Part shown: piece after piece, positions 35,001-45,735 of the stretch
Position numbering within the stretch: the first letter of the stretch is position 1
How the letters are laid out: each line of letters opens with the position of its first letter
The notes under the pieces: model-generated
Database searches by the model: none
Told to the model about the DNA's origin: nothing
What the model saw: only the letters and a program-made list of their open reading frames with translations
Assembly: GCA_004764695.1 (NCBI GenBank)
Contig: SMSO01000034.1
Span: 2,736,501-2,800,500 of the forward strand
Direction: 5' to 3'
Length of the DNA stretch: 64,000 nt
Origin: Schizochytrium sp. TIO01
Taxonomy: Eukaryota > Sar > Bigyra > Thraustochytrida > Thraustochytriidae
Position numbers and translations under genes: made by a program

Positions 35001-35357
35001 CTCATTTTGTTCCTTGTGGTCATTTGTTGTGTTTGTTTTAGGTTCACTACTGGAGGCACTAGCTCCGTGTTCGTTGCTAGACAAGGCCTGCCCGTCAAAC
35101 AACTGCTGATTATGAATCGTGAACTTTGCGTGCAGCATATCTTCATTCGATCCAGTTGGGAAAGAATCATCGAGTTCTTCGTTGCCATCATCTTCATCCA
35201 CAGTTGGGTGCTTACGTCGTAGAGAAGTGGGCGTATTACTACGGACCTGGTGACGCTCTTCGGTTTCCTTTGCACCGCCATCTTTTTGTTGCCGCGTCTT
35301 TGTTGGCGAAGTCACCGATACGTTGCCTGAGTCTTTGCTTTGCATCCTTGAACTCAT
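32094..35357 (-). CDS. VPS41: Vps41 subunit of the HOPS tethering complex
   Basis: Vps41 is the Rab7-binding subunit of HOPS, which tethers late endosomes, AP-3 vesicles and vacuoles/lysosomes before fusion. Single exon, 1087 residues (human VPS41 has 854). Residues 1-135 are low complexity and acidic (EEEEAYTDDDEAEVEP). A WD-like propeller follows (about 140-430) with family sequences HHRDRVTCIALDASG, RLIAWSNEAGVKIYDHG and ICGISPFGPDQLALL. Then comes an alpha-solenoid with clathrin-heavy-chain-type repeat (about 500-970: YALVSAHELV, LAELYVINGQYTKALEEYLK, LLEFLETANHYSLQEALEVCENRSGGP). The C terminus carries CEIC (1010-1013) and HYSC (1044-1047) but no second CxxC, so the terminal RING looks truncated. 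The extra length is mostly the acidic N terminus and loops. Confidence 0.95.
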   Translation of the reverse strand: MSSRMQSKDSGNVSVTSPTKTRQQKDGGAKETEERHQVRSNTPTSLRRKHPTVDEDDGNEELDDSFPTGSNEDMLHAKFTIHNQQLFDGQALSSNEHGASASSSEPKTNTTNDHKEQNEDEEEEAYTDDDEAEVEPLLKYQRVRGTLSTILEEVGLRITALALHTDIIVIGTSIGTIFELRHDGMLIRKTRHHRDRVTCIALDASGEAFASSSVDGRVVVGPTSKSNDDSNKVGFDTHNFRHPILAVALDPLFSKNRDRIFVCGGTAGRLILKRKGWFSSVENELHRGEGQISTIQWRTRLIAWSNEAGVKIYDHGHEKRIAYIERPAGSMSSNNSRCHMVWENDSVLLIAWADSVKIVRVYERSKEELLLDPNKLPRFAELISLYEFANTETICGISPFGPDQLALLTYLDNSHPTTQDTHDHDSNDGSEAEEEIECPELRVIARADGEPVSMEALPIRGYERNSMLDYALVSAHELVKSSANIPVLFIMSPFDVVSARPRTLEDHIAYNLQTGRYAVALGLAENALAKRQVLRNYTLRGLQDKLLNSLLMEEEFDQAASLCPRILGQDVDRWLQWASKFESLQHLRALAGYLPVRQPQLPAIVYESVIDELLRVRDDTALLRIIRQWESLLSNHARALFRDDYDQITNHETNQISERSEKNRSVPLFDIRKVIERIHTVIDNEFGRVPAPLRESLAELYVINGQYTKALEEYLKASASDSIKNTERSEIIFSLIEQHGLASAVANRVADLVSLNEKRALALFIELVTSELGADEAGASLAADLMSSIVDQLQAISETALLSFLHDLSRRRREEYNQERMSRFQNLQIRLYAKHRPVDLLEFLETANHYSLQEALEVCENRSGGPLYRAMVFILGRTGGYENVQRALAIIIENLRDIKYAIQFVEAEGGAGLWSDLVRRCVKDPALVGPLLESAGAHDVDLVQIFREMPSDLVVPGLSRKLPKLFEDIRLQQRIRHTCNDILRQDAVELFRALHRRRKKAVQVCGGTRCEICKLRLSSQIANNPGVTSQMPRVVIFGSGQAYHYSCLDVASQARLSSGQHATASIKSRHIQTFAASFGIEDSDQGI

Positions 35358-37277
35358 TTATCTCCTTTTTGCCTTGTCACGTCCTCTCAAGTCACTGCCT
35401 AGTTTTCTCTCGGCTCTCCTGTCGAGGGCCTCGGCTGGGCTTGATCTTTCCATCACTTATGATCTGCTTCTTCCTTCATGACATTGACTACCTAGGCCTA
35501 ATAATACTCTTGAGCTCCTAGGTCCTAACTAGTATTATCCTAGTCGCACTTATCTTTTTGCTTAAAGAAGCACAACAGAGGACAGCACTACTTTTGAAAT
35601 ATCAGATCAAAATACCATGACAATTAAGACAGAAAAAAAACAAATGAGGAGTAATTCAATCAGTGTCTGAAATTTCATTCTGATGTGTTTATTGGGTAAA
35701 TGCTGGCATTGCGCTTGATTGCTGTAAAATTACGCAGCAAACTTTTCGTAACCGCATTTTGCAATTTTTGGGGCGCCTAGGAAGTAGTCAGGATCGAAGA
35801 GAGGTAGAGAATGCTACAAGATTAAGGCCAATCCCTTTTCTTAGTTTGAGTCAACATCATCAATACAACCGCATTCATATTGATTTTAGTTACATTGACC
35901 TGACGATGACAAAAGCAAGCGCATGCTGCAGAATACCCAAATCATGCCAGAACATGTCATTTTCGAAAACAACAGAAAGAGCTAACTATGTGCAAGTATA
36001 GAGTGATAGAAGACAGGGAGAGTAAGAGGTTGGAGTTGACTCCTTGCTTCATTTAGAAAAAGACATCAACAGTTGGGGTTCGCTTTCTAGCGAGCACTTA
36101 TGACATGTTGTTTGCTTTGGCTCTTGACGTCTTTAATCCTACTTCTTTTTCTTTAAAATGGTATACGTACTTGTCATGTGCTGTTTAATCTCACTTTGGG
36201 TTGTCTTGTCAAGCCCATAGCACTATTGTAGTTTGGTCCTATTTCTCTATTTGTATTACAATTAATTCGATCAAAGCGTTTGTAAGAAAAAATAATTTGA
36301 CTCCTCTAAATCAGGCGGATCTGTACATCTTGAAGTAGTACAGCTGAGCGAAATGAAGGTACAAAGATGTAGAAATAGAAAACCTTGTAATTCTAGCAGA
36401 TCAGTAGAGCTCAAATTTAAAGACCCCTCCCTTAGATGTCTGTATCTCTGCTAATTATCTGGCGTCAATTCTCTTGCAGGTATTTCTGTACGCTTCTTGG
36501 TTTAGGCTTAACTGCAAAGGTTTCTTTGGGCATATCAATGAAAAGTTTGCTGGGCAACAGTTTGTTCCCATTCTAACTGTCCCCTTGTTTACTTTATCAC
36601 TTGCTATTAGGCCTAGATGCGTAGATTGCGTTGTAAAGAGACAGATAGCAGCATATCTATCTATGTAGATGATGAGGCAATAAACGATTGTTTTGAGTTT
36701 AGCTACTATTAAGGAGTTCCACTGACCTGTGAGACTGATGTAGAGAGTAAAAGAAGTAGCTAGCTTAGCTACCTTTAGGTAGTGCTAAGAGCCTGATGGG
36801 TATTAATAGGGTCTCATACAAGGTATTACCTATTAAAAGTAGGTACAGTTATAATTAATGAGAGAAGAGGAAGGAAAGGAAAAGAAAGAGAAAAGAGAAG
36901 AGTGAGTGGTGGCCATGAAAAGCTAGAAAAGACAGGAATCGAGAACGCGACCACCTTGAGTCCTGAACTGATTCTTGCAAGGAGCTAAAGCCAAGGGGGA
37001 ATTAGTCAGCCCATCATAGATTCTATTAGCCTGCCAGACTGACGTTCTGACAGTGATCGAACCTGTAAAGGAGGTTTCAAGAACCACACAACCTGCAGCG
37101 ACAACTTAAACCTCAAGTTCACCAACTCCAATAGCCGCGTCAAACTCCAAATTCTCGTGAGTTGCAGACAGAACCATTACAAAGCAAGAGTCTTCTCGCC
37201 AAACCAGTGACGTTGGGCTCTTTGTTTGAAGTTTGGTTGGGTGGCCGTTGGTTGGGTGCTTAGTTGCGCGCGACGCC
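35358..37277. other. Intergenic between divergent genes
   Basis: This 1.9-kb stretch lies between VPS41 (-) and the anticodon-binding-domain gene (+). I see no supported gene. It should hold both promoters. There is a purine-rich tract at about 36862-36903 and a GC shift upward from about 37050 as the next gene's 5' UTR begins. Confidence 0.55.
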
Positions 37278-38339
37278 ATGGACGATGCGGAGAAGAAGCG
37301 CCGCGAGGTACAGCGGCAGACTCGCGAGTACGTGCTCAAGCTGCGAGCTGATGGCACGGACCCTAAGGCGATCAAACGCTTGACTCGAGAATTCAAGCAC
37401 AAGCAGAACAAACGCAAGGCTCCGGATGATGTTGAGGGAGAGACCTCACGCGAGCGCAAGTCTCGCAAGTGGCGTGAGAAGGTTTTCGGAGAGAGGCCCA
37501 AGGGAGCCCCATCGCAGTTTGGAAACGACAGAAGAAACAATTTCAACAATATGCAGAACAAGCCATGGATGAGCGAAGACGATGCCAAGAACCAGAAGCG
37601 AGAAGATGCTGCCCGCAAGCATGATGTGGTTATCATTCCCATCTTTTGGAAACGCAACGAAGAGGAGGCCGAAATGGTTAAGGAGTCCGCCCAGAAGCTC
37701 AAGGATCTTCTCATGAAACACCGCATCAACGCTTGGATTGACCAGAGATCGAGTCTTCTTCCTGGCCAAAAGTACGAATACTGGGAGTCTATGGGTGTGG
37801 ATCTGCGTATGGAGTTGGGCCCTTCTGAAGCACGTTCTCAGACCATCTGTCTCAGCAAGGCTCGTTCTGCAGACCGTTCTCAGCTCGCACAGCGGTGGAA
37901 GGATATGCCAACGAATTCCCCAGAAGCGCTACACAAGATCTTCGATATTCTGCGCGAAAACGGCCTCAAGTGGCTCAAGCAGTACAAGCACGAAGGATGC
38001 CACTCGTGCGAGGAGCTAGAGAGGGAGCGTGGATTTGATCCTGCAGATGGCAGCGGAGCTCCGGTCCCGCGCCGCTCAGAACCCATCACTCGCGAGAGGC
38101 GCACGCTTCCCAAGGAGCCCCTGGGTCAGCACAAGAAGTTTGATGACGGCGACGAAGACGAGGACAGTGACAACGAAAAGTCCAAACCCAAGAGAGCCAA
38201 GAGCAGCCACAATCAAGAAGCCGAGGACAAGGGAGATCAAGATATGGAGTCCAAGAAGTCCAAGAAGACCCCCAGCAAGAGCAAGAAACCCAAGCACGCG
38301 AGCGGAGACAGCCTTGAGGGTAACTATGCATTAGATTAA
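37278..38339 (+). CDS. Stand-alone class II tRNA-synthetase anticodon-binding-domain protein
   Basis: Single exon of 353 residues starting MDDAEKKRREVQRQ at the first ATG (context GCCATGG); the frame is open upstream without an ATG. Residues 1-112 are highly basic and helical. About 115-235 matches the HGTP anticodon-binding fold of Pro/Thr/Gly/His-tRNA synthetases: HDVVIIPIFW, the long helix AEMVKESAQKLKDLLMKHRI, AWIDQRSSLLPGQKYEYWE, and MGVDLRMELGPSEARSQTICL (compare the G.P.R.E.GP pattern). A CHSC pair follows at 241-244, then about 90 residues of Lys/Asp/Ser-rich tail with nuclear-localisation-like clusters. No catalytic synthetase motifs 1-3 are present, so it is not a synthetase. RNA binding, perhaps nuclear or translational, is an inference. 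It is GC-richer and more codon-biased than its neighbours, consistent with high expression. Convergent with UNC50, 55 nt apart. Confidence 0.88.
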   Translation: MDDAEKKRREVQRQTREYVLKLRADGTDPKAIKRLTREFKHKQNKRKAPDDVEGETSRERKSRKWREKVFGERPKGAPSQFGNDRRNNFNNMQNKPWMSEDDAKNQKREDAARKHDVVIIPIFWKRNEEEAEMVKESAQKLKDLLMKHRINAWIDQRSSLLPGQKYEYWESMGVDLRMELGPSEARSQTICLSKARSADRSQLAQRWKDMPTNSPEALHKIFDILRENGLKWLKQYKHEGCHSCEELERERGFDPADGSGAPVPRRSEPITRERRTLPKEPLGQHKKFDDGDEDEDSDNEKSKPKRAKSSHNQEAEDKGDQDMESKKSKKTPSKSKKPKHASGDSLEGNYALD

Positions 38340-38394
38340 GCTCGAACTCAGTTGTCAAGCGATGCTAGGCTATTATAAGTTAAGTAGAAGCTAG

Positions 38395-39318
38395 CTAGGC
38401 TGATGATGGCGGCTCGAGGTTGAAGAACAGCGAAAGGCCAAGGCGCGCCATGTTGATATTAAGCACCGTGAATAGAACGTAAATAACGGCCAGAATTGCG
38501 ACCGGATACAACATGCTTGTGACGAGTTTCTTGTCGAGAAATGGCAAATACATGTAGCCCAAAAAAGACACGTAATGGTAGTAAGAAAATGCGAGCGTAT
38601 ACAGAGTGTTGGCGGCAAGAGTAGAGAGAATATTGGGACGGAGGAGCATTGGCGCAAGGCAAAACTGGAGTACATAAAGCGCCAATGTCATTGGGAAATA
38701 AGCGTTGCAGTGAATGTCGAATGCATACATCCATTCCACCTCTTGATCCACACTGTGGGAATGACGTGCCCGAAAGCGCGCATTAGCCAATCGCCAGCAA
38801 AACGTTGCAATGACAAAACCCGAGCCAAGGAAAATTGCCAGCTGGGTAGCAACGAGGCTTACAATGCTCGCCAGGGAGTTGCGTCCATAAACAAATCCAT
38901 AAGCAATCGAAGAAACGGTAATGAGTGCGCATAGAATCACTAAGAAGGCAGGGTCATCCCTCGCCCATCGATTTTTTGTTTGGTTTCTCCACGACGTAAT
39001 CTTGTACACCTTGCTTGGACTACGCAGAAGAAGTTTCATTTGCGTAAGTGTGTAGTCAAAGTCCATTTGAGGGTAGTAAACTACTCTTCGTAGGTACTTG
39101 AGCAGCGAAAATTGTGATCCATGGTTATATCCGAATGCGTCATCCGAGTAGTACGAGGCAGTTGACCTCCTGTGCAAGCTGGAGACTGATGAAACACCAC
39201 TGCTGACATTTGGGCGACCTTTAGCTGTGTTATTTGCCCCAGGAGGTCCAGAAAATCCTGCACCACGAGCATTTGCCCCGCCTCGGCCTCCTACGTTTGA
39301 AGCATGAAGAGGAAGCAT
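38395..39318 (-). CDS. UNC50: Unc50 homologue
   Basis: Unc50 (Gmh1 in yeast) is a conserved inner-nuclear-membrane/Golgi protein; in worms it is needed for trafficking of certain acetylcholine receptors, and the yeast protein binds Arf-GEFs. Single exon, 307 residues from the first ATG (human UNC50 has 259). The frame remains open upstream with no ATG. A Gly/Ser-rich N terminus is followed by the hallmark block LKYLRRVVYYPQMDFDYTL and KNRWARDDPAFLVIL. Five or six membrane spans follow, including VSLVATQLAIFLGSGFVIATF and YFPMTLALYVLQFCLAPMLL, with EWMYAFDIHCNAYFP and YYHYVSFLGYMYLPFL as family signatures. The extra length is N-terminal. It converges on the anticodon-binding-domain gene. Confidence 0.96.
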   Translation of the reverse strand: MLPLHASNVGGRGGANARGAGFSGPPGANNTAKGRPNVSSGVSSVSSLHRRSTASYYSDDAFGYNHGSQFSLLKYLRRVVYYPQMDFDYTLTQMKLLLRSPSKVYKITSWRNQTKNRWARDDPAFLVILCALITVSSIAYGFVYGRNSLASIVSLVATQLAIFLGSGFVIATFCWRLANARFRARHSHSVDQEVEWMYAFDIHCNAYFPMTLALYVLQFCLAPMLLRPNILSTLAANTLYTLAFSYYHYVSFLGYMYLPFLDKKLVTSMLYPVAILAVIYVLFTVLNINMARLGLSLFFNLEPPSSA

Positions 39319-42300
39319 TTGCAAAGTTTGTAGCGATTTAAGAAGAGAGGGGAAAGGGGCGAAGAGAGAAGAGTTGAGTCGCAAACTTGGAACGTTAAAT
39401 GAGAGTAATTTTCCAAATGAAACTCAGGCACCAACAGAGTCAATAATGAGACGTTGTTTCTTGACGAAAAGGACCAGAAAGTAAGCAGATAAAGGATAAG
39501 AAGAAGGAGCCCAAGCTTGCCTTTTCAGGTGTCTCTTCACCTAGGTCAGAGAGAGCAAGCTTCAGATCTTTGTGTTTTACGCACTTACTTGCGCCCAGCT
39601 GTCAAGCTAGTAACAAGGGAAGAAAAGGTACGAATAGACAGAGCGTTGAAGAAGGTCGTATTTTGGAAATCTCTACACTGTCCTCTTGACTGTCCTCAGT
39701 GGACGTCTCCGTTACTACTGCACGCTTATGAGGAGGGGTAGGAAAAATCGCACAATGTTGATGTAGGTAGCCAGCCACCTTGGATTGTTTATCTCTTTGC
39801 ACGCTCCGCAGCGTCAATGGAAATGTTCTCGCAAGCTAAGTAGTTGTCTCAAAAACAGAAAGAAAGCACTCAGCTCTGTTTCTTATGCTTTATATATAAT
39901 AAGTATCTACTTCGACAGTAGGTAGGTGAGTACTAAACCAAACTATTACTTCATCCTCATTAGGATTATTTATTCAACCATTTATAGGCATATACACAGA
40001 GATACCGCCTCTCTTTGAGAATGAAAGCACTATTGTGGACTAATGTATTACTAGTACTGCTAATGTCTTCAATGTCGGCTTGATTAGCGATGAGCTGGAG
40101 GAACTTTCGGAACATCGACAACGCAATGATGTGGGATATTTCTCCCAAATGTAGAGTTTGCACTTGCCAGGTGAAGAGCTTATGTGCGCTATAGAATCAC
40201 GCCGAGGTTGTGCCGCAACAATAATAATGTGAAACTATAGATGTAATAACTCTCTTCTTGAATGCTATAACACAAACGAGCAAGGTGAAAAGACGGAGCT
40301 GTCAGTTGAAAGGAAATTCAACATTTCAGTAAGCTTGGAGACTCATTCACTGAGAAAAATATATGTGACAGAATAATGATGAATATCTTCTCTACTCTAG
40401 AGCTACGTTGCCAATGGATCATTGTCATTATTATAGAGTTTTATGTCAGACTAGCAGAGATATGTCACTAAATTTTACACCTAGCTATATTCGTTTCATG
40501 AAGTATCTTCGGTGTAAATCCATATTTTCAAAATTGAATCATGATGTAGCAATTTGAAAAGAGGTACACCGACGCCAAATATGAAATTCAAGAGCTTTGG
40601 GTACGTACAATAAGGGCCCTGCTGAGATAAAAGACAGTACTGGAGTGAAGAATGAAATCAGTAGCCGGAGCAACAATCTTTTTGCATGGTGAAAAATCCG
40701 AGCAAAATCAAGCTGCAATACTTTAATTGTTTACACTTCTACGATAAGCTTCCACGCTGTTCGAGACGAATGTTTTAAAAATGGAAAAGGCAGTTCATAG
40801 GAACATGTAAATATTTGCTCAGAATTATTCGTTGTGCGGACCTAACACAGGAGTTTCAGCGGTTGGCAATGAAGATTTTCTGAATTCCCTCTTCCCTCCT
40901 CCCTCCCCTCATCAAATTCTACTAATCGTAGTTCTACTTTGCTATCTAGTTTAGTATAGATGCCAATTCCATAGGTGAAAGACTATGAATGTTAATGAAA
41001 AGAACAGTTTTGAACCTTACTTAATATGAGTTATCTCTGTTGCAACTGACGAAAACGTTAGTGAGTAGAAGAAGATAAAGAACTTCGCGATTCCCCGACT
41101 CATCTATAATTTTCCTTGCTTCAGGATACAGGCGGATCAGGCTAAGCAAGGTACAGTCGGTACGGACGATCAAAAATACTTTTACAACACCAAACTTGTG
41201 AAGATATCTAATCGCTCAAGCATTTATTATGCGTCTCAAAGAAAGAGAAGCGCTTTGAAGAGACCTATTGGGGGACATACGAGTAAATTGTTGCAAACAT
41301 GCACCATATTATTCTCACCATCTAGCACAACATAGACATTCAAATAGCAAGGATAACCAAACAACCTCTGAATTATGTTATTGTATCATTGTAGTTTTGG
41401 TCCTTGAAGAGGATGCGACTTTTAATAACTTGGCACCACGCGTTCTATTGATTTTCGATGGTGGTATCAATCACCAGCCTACCACAGGTAAAACAAAGGA
41501 ATTGCACATCATAAAGCTCAAAACATTTACTATTCATTTCATGATAAAGCGAAGGAAATGTACATTTTAAACTCTTAGACGTTTGGCATTCACTTTAGAA
41601 TAGGTACAACACAAATATATTCTAAGTTTAGGTAAAGGATGAAAGGCTTAATGAAATAAGACATGTCTTTTATCTATCGCTGTGACAACTCCGAAATAAA
41701 GTCTGATTTAGTATGAGTATGCTTTGGAAGAAGGAGTATCAGTCCATTGTGCAAATTCCGATCTATGTAATTACCATGTGACTTTAAAAGTGCTGCAAAC
41801 ATGAACTCACAACGAGCTGCTACTCTCAGGTAGCACAGCAGCTATAAAATAAAAACATCGTTAACGAAGTTTGGTCCCGTTTTAATGTTGTGATTGCCCC
41901 CCTTATACGACAGTCTATCATACAGAGACTACCTATCCATAGCAAAATAACCCTATCATTCTGTTGTTCTCTTCCATATCCTTCAAAACAACTTCTGAAA
42001 CCAAGTTTGAATTAAACTAAAAAAATGAACTTTCTATTTAAAGATAAAAGATCTTAATTAAAAGAGAAAGAACAGCTTGAAAAGAGAACGTATTTTAGGA
42101 AACATTAAAAAGTAAATAAAATGAAAAAAAGAGGACATTAGGAAAAAGAAAAAGAACATTGCTCAGATTGCTTAGGATTCTAAAATTTTAAAAATTACAT
42201 CATTCCTTTAAAACATGATCAAGAAATCTTACATAAACTGGGAGGAGAAACTCTAAGCATTCCAGTACATTATCTATTTTAGATAATCAATCAATCGATC

Positions 42301-43546
42301 AATCAACTAAGCAAGGGGAGAGAAAAATATTATAATTAACCTCTCAACAACAAGTTTAACTGCCCTCCTTTTTATGAACTCAGTTCACTTTTGGCAAGTA
42401 GTACAAAAGAACATCCCCAAATGATTTCAAAGTACCGCCAAACGCACCAAGCTACAAGACTGAGGAATTTCTACCTCGCACTTTCACATCGACCGGTTCT
42501 TGAAGGACCATGGTCGCTCGAATGCGCTTTTCTACTCTGTACTTTAAGCATAGTTTTGGATTTGCTGATGTTGCTTAATTCTTATTAAAACAGATAAATT
42601 TGGGAATTTCAATATTGATAGTGCCATGCCCCCTCATTAAACTTTATACGAAATGCATTTTCAAGTGCTGCTCAGAATTATCCATGTTTACTAATATTGC
42701 AACGGTCTTAAGCAGCCAAAGGGGTAGGTATATGGAAGGGCAAAAGCCCTATACCACCTCTTTCAATTGTTTAATTCGAAAAGGAGAAGCCGAAGAAGAA
42801 GACTAAATGTTCTTGGTTCTCTATCATATTAGACAGAGTGAGAAGAGACTGAAGAGGTTATGATTTCGTTCTGAAAAATAAAGGACAGAAGAAAACAAAA
42901 ATCCGATAAAGAAATGGAAGGCAACTATTTAAATAGAATATTAGGTGTGACTCACCTTCATCGACGAATCGCGGTGCTCCACAGCTCCAAAGAGAACGCT
43001 TAAAAAATATCCAAACGACAAAGCTAGGGACGGGGGGAATTTAGTCTGATACTTTGACTTGGCTACCTACTTACCCAGGTACCTACTTGAAGCTCAAGCC
43101 AAAGCAATCACTCATGTTCTCATGTGAGAATTCTAAATTCTACTACCAATCCTTGGGAAAGTAGGTCTCTAAAGCTACCTAGCGTACGTGTTATGACTTG
43201 TCAAAGAAACCAAAATGCCGAGTAGCCATTATCACCATGAGTTTATCTGTATCTAAGCTTTTCTAGGACATATGCTTTCGAATAGGTGTTCTTTCTGTTG
43301 AGCGTTATGCCATGGTTGTAGAGTTAACTAGCTCTAGCTTGGTGTATTCTACGTCGATCACTCCTGTCACCAACCAGCCTTTTACCCAGAGCCTGTGGCA
43401 GTTAGTACCTAGGAAGTTCAACATTTACTTTGAACAGTTGAAGAGTAAACAATTTCGAAATTATAGACCGTGATAAAGAACAGTGCTATACCTAGCTAGG
43501 TAAGCAAACCTTACAATGATGGTAAATACTTACCATTTATTTAGTA

Positions 43547-43790
43547 TTAAGTTGGTAATTGGGTGGCAGGCGATGATGATGACGAGTTGGAGGTTTGCCA
43601 CTCATTCTTTCGTGCAAGCGTCCTCTTATTCCCTGCTGACCAGTTTGGCGGCCTATGCCATTCATCCATTGGATACCCAAATTTAGATATGACATTGCTT
43701 GATCTGAGTGCTGTATACGACTCTTCGTATCTCATGTGACTTGGGAATATCATGGTGTTGGGAGCCACGGCATTTCGAGGTCCGGCTAGA
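43547..43790 (-). CDS. Possible terminal exon of an unidentified minus-strand gene
   Basis: After an acceptor-like TTTACTTCTAG, about 80 codons stay open to TAA. The product is hydrophilic and varied, with NTMIFPSHMRYEESYTALRS, FGYPMDEWHRPPNWSAG and a Ser-rich end. It looks more like protein than the surrounding AT-rich DNA, but I cannot name a family and cannot place the upstream exons with confidence. Confidence 0.3.
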
Positions 43791-44682
43791 AGTAAACAAA
43801 ATTTCAACTCGAGGCTAGGTACCTAGAAGTCATCCTCATCTCGAAAGAAAGGTCACTATAGATCCGTCTGGTTGGACCGATCAATCTTTGCTTTCTTTTA
43901 GACATTTAGCGTATTTCATTTCATGTTCGAAGTACTCAATGTGAACGCAAGTTGTTTTATTCATAAAAGTGAAGTTATTCAGGCTAACCCAAAAAAACAA
44001 AAACACTTGAAATAAATATAAAATAAGCAATAAACAACGTTGAAGAAAAACACAAAGGCAGTGGGAATAGTATGGCTCGAGCCTAGTATAGTATTATTAG
44101 TATTAGTAGCAGCCTAGGCCCGAAACTAGTCAATATGTGGCACCCAAGAACCTGAGACCTCTAAGCAGGTGTTAGGTACTAGTATGCCACTACAGTAATA
44201 ATTACATCTAAAATTCCCGGTGCTCAGAGGTCGGTTGAACTATATGATTGGAAGGGAGGATTCCCAGTAAGAAGTCGGATTAGTTAGGAGGTGCCTATGC
44301 CTATTAGTAGGAGGTAGAGTGTTCAAAGAGCTTCTTCGTCACCATCGTTCCAGTCAGAACTTCGTACAGACAGAGAAAAGCAGTGCCTGCCTTAGGTTGT
44401 GTAGAAACAGCGAAAGAGGAGATTGGTCCACAGAGGATTGTATCTGAAAGGAACAAACACGATATTGCATGCTCTCAAAGTTGGAGTAAATGGCGTGAGT
44501 TTGGAGTTCACTTCTCTTTTGATCTTTCTTGAGTAAAAGTTCGAGTGGAATACTCCGATCCGAATTGGAGCTATAGCCGTCAATAAGTAAGAAAGGTAAG
44601 GGCAGAGAAGTGGAGAGATAAGGGAAAAAAGAGTGGAGTGAGTGCACACCTGAGAGACCTCAAAAGGCTCACTGACCTTTCG

Positions 44683-44854
44683 GAGGACTCGGAGGAGTCA
44701 CAAGGCCCGCCAATTTGATTTGATGATGACGATGATGATCTGAGGGAGGTATGACTGGGAGCTGTGTCGATCACTTTTGAAGACTTGGATTGCTGTCAAT
44801 CGCCTGCTTAGGTTGTCCTCTTTTGGAGTGGTGAAGCGGCTCCAGGGAAATCCA
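44683..44854 (-). other. Coding-like Ser-rich stretch, possible exon(s)
   Basis: The minus strand begins ATGAACCAGAACAATAGC at 44854 (35 codons, SKALWISLEPLHHSKRGQPK). A second frame reads TSLRSSSSSSNQIGGPCDSS and ESSER up to a donor-like GTCAGT at about 44682. A shift between frames requires a splice I cannot fix. It may be the 5' part of the gene whose end lies at 43.5 kb. Low-complexity TCA/TCC repeats could mislead. Confidence 0.22.
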
Positions 44855-45594
44855 AAGCGCTTTGCTATTGTTCTGGTTCATTCTGGGCAATTACTTGATG
44901 CTAGGTGATTCTCAGCTTAATTAATTAAAAAAAGTAAGGAAAATGGTTCGGAGCTCGTTTTTGAGGAAAGCAGAGCAAAGAAGAAAGAATGAGAAAAGAG
45001 AGAGAAGAAAGGAAAAGGACGAAGATGGTGCATGATGCACAACACTTTCATCAAACTAACTAATTCTTTCCACAAAGTGCCACAATAACAGGACAATACA
45101 ACACGTCACCAACGATCATCATTGATCGCTCAGCCATGCCATTCGCCGCCTTACTTTGATTCAAGGTGGCCAGACTCAGCATGGGGAGTTGCTGGCTAGG
45201 AGTTGGAGCAGTTTCTTTCAAAGCTAAGCCAGATTGACTGACTTGCGTTACTTTCCTCGTCTACTCTTCCTTATAAAATAATAAACTCTATGAAATGCTT
45301 CTGTGCTGCGTCCGCGCTTTCTTGGTTTCTAAGCTGGACGCAGGGGGTTGAGTCGCGAAATATTTATGAAAAGATTGTATTGGAGTCAGATATTATGAAA
45401 TGCAGCATCATCTCTCTCATTCTCTCTGATCTATCTATTGGATGCCGAGGTTCAACAACATAGGGAATTGTGTGCCAAAACAAAGAAATAAAGTTATTTT
45501 CTAGTCTACTACGGAACCTTGGTAAGGCTAATGTCAAGGTTGGTCAACTTCAGAGCGGTAAATTTGCACATTAGGTACCACTACTACACACACA

Positions 45595-45735
45595 ATGCCT
45601 TCCTCTGACCAAGAAAATCCAGGCGAGCAGGGGCGGGTAAAGTCTGCCAGAGAAGACTTCGCTCTGAGGTTCCAAACTATCACGAGGAAAAAGTTCACAT
45701 ACCAGCTCATTCGACAGAGAAAACTACAATTCTAA
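45595..45735 (+). CDS. Possible 46-residue ORF, unknown
   Basis: ATG to TAA frame beginning MPSSDQENPGEQGRVKSARE and ending in a Lys/Arg-rich part. Composition is protein-like and locally GC-richer than its surroundings, but it is short and without known relatives. Confidence 0.2.
   Translation: MPSSDQENPGEQGRVKSAREDFALRFQTITRKKFTYQLIRQRKLQF

Noticed and set aside
37106..37769. Long minus-strand frames opposite the anticodon-binding-domain gene
   Set aside because: Shadow frames produced by the GC-rich, biased codons of the real + strand gene.
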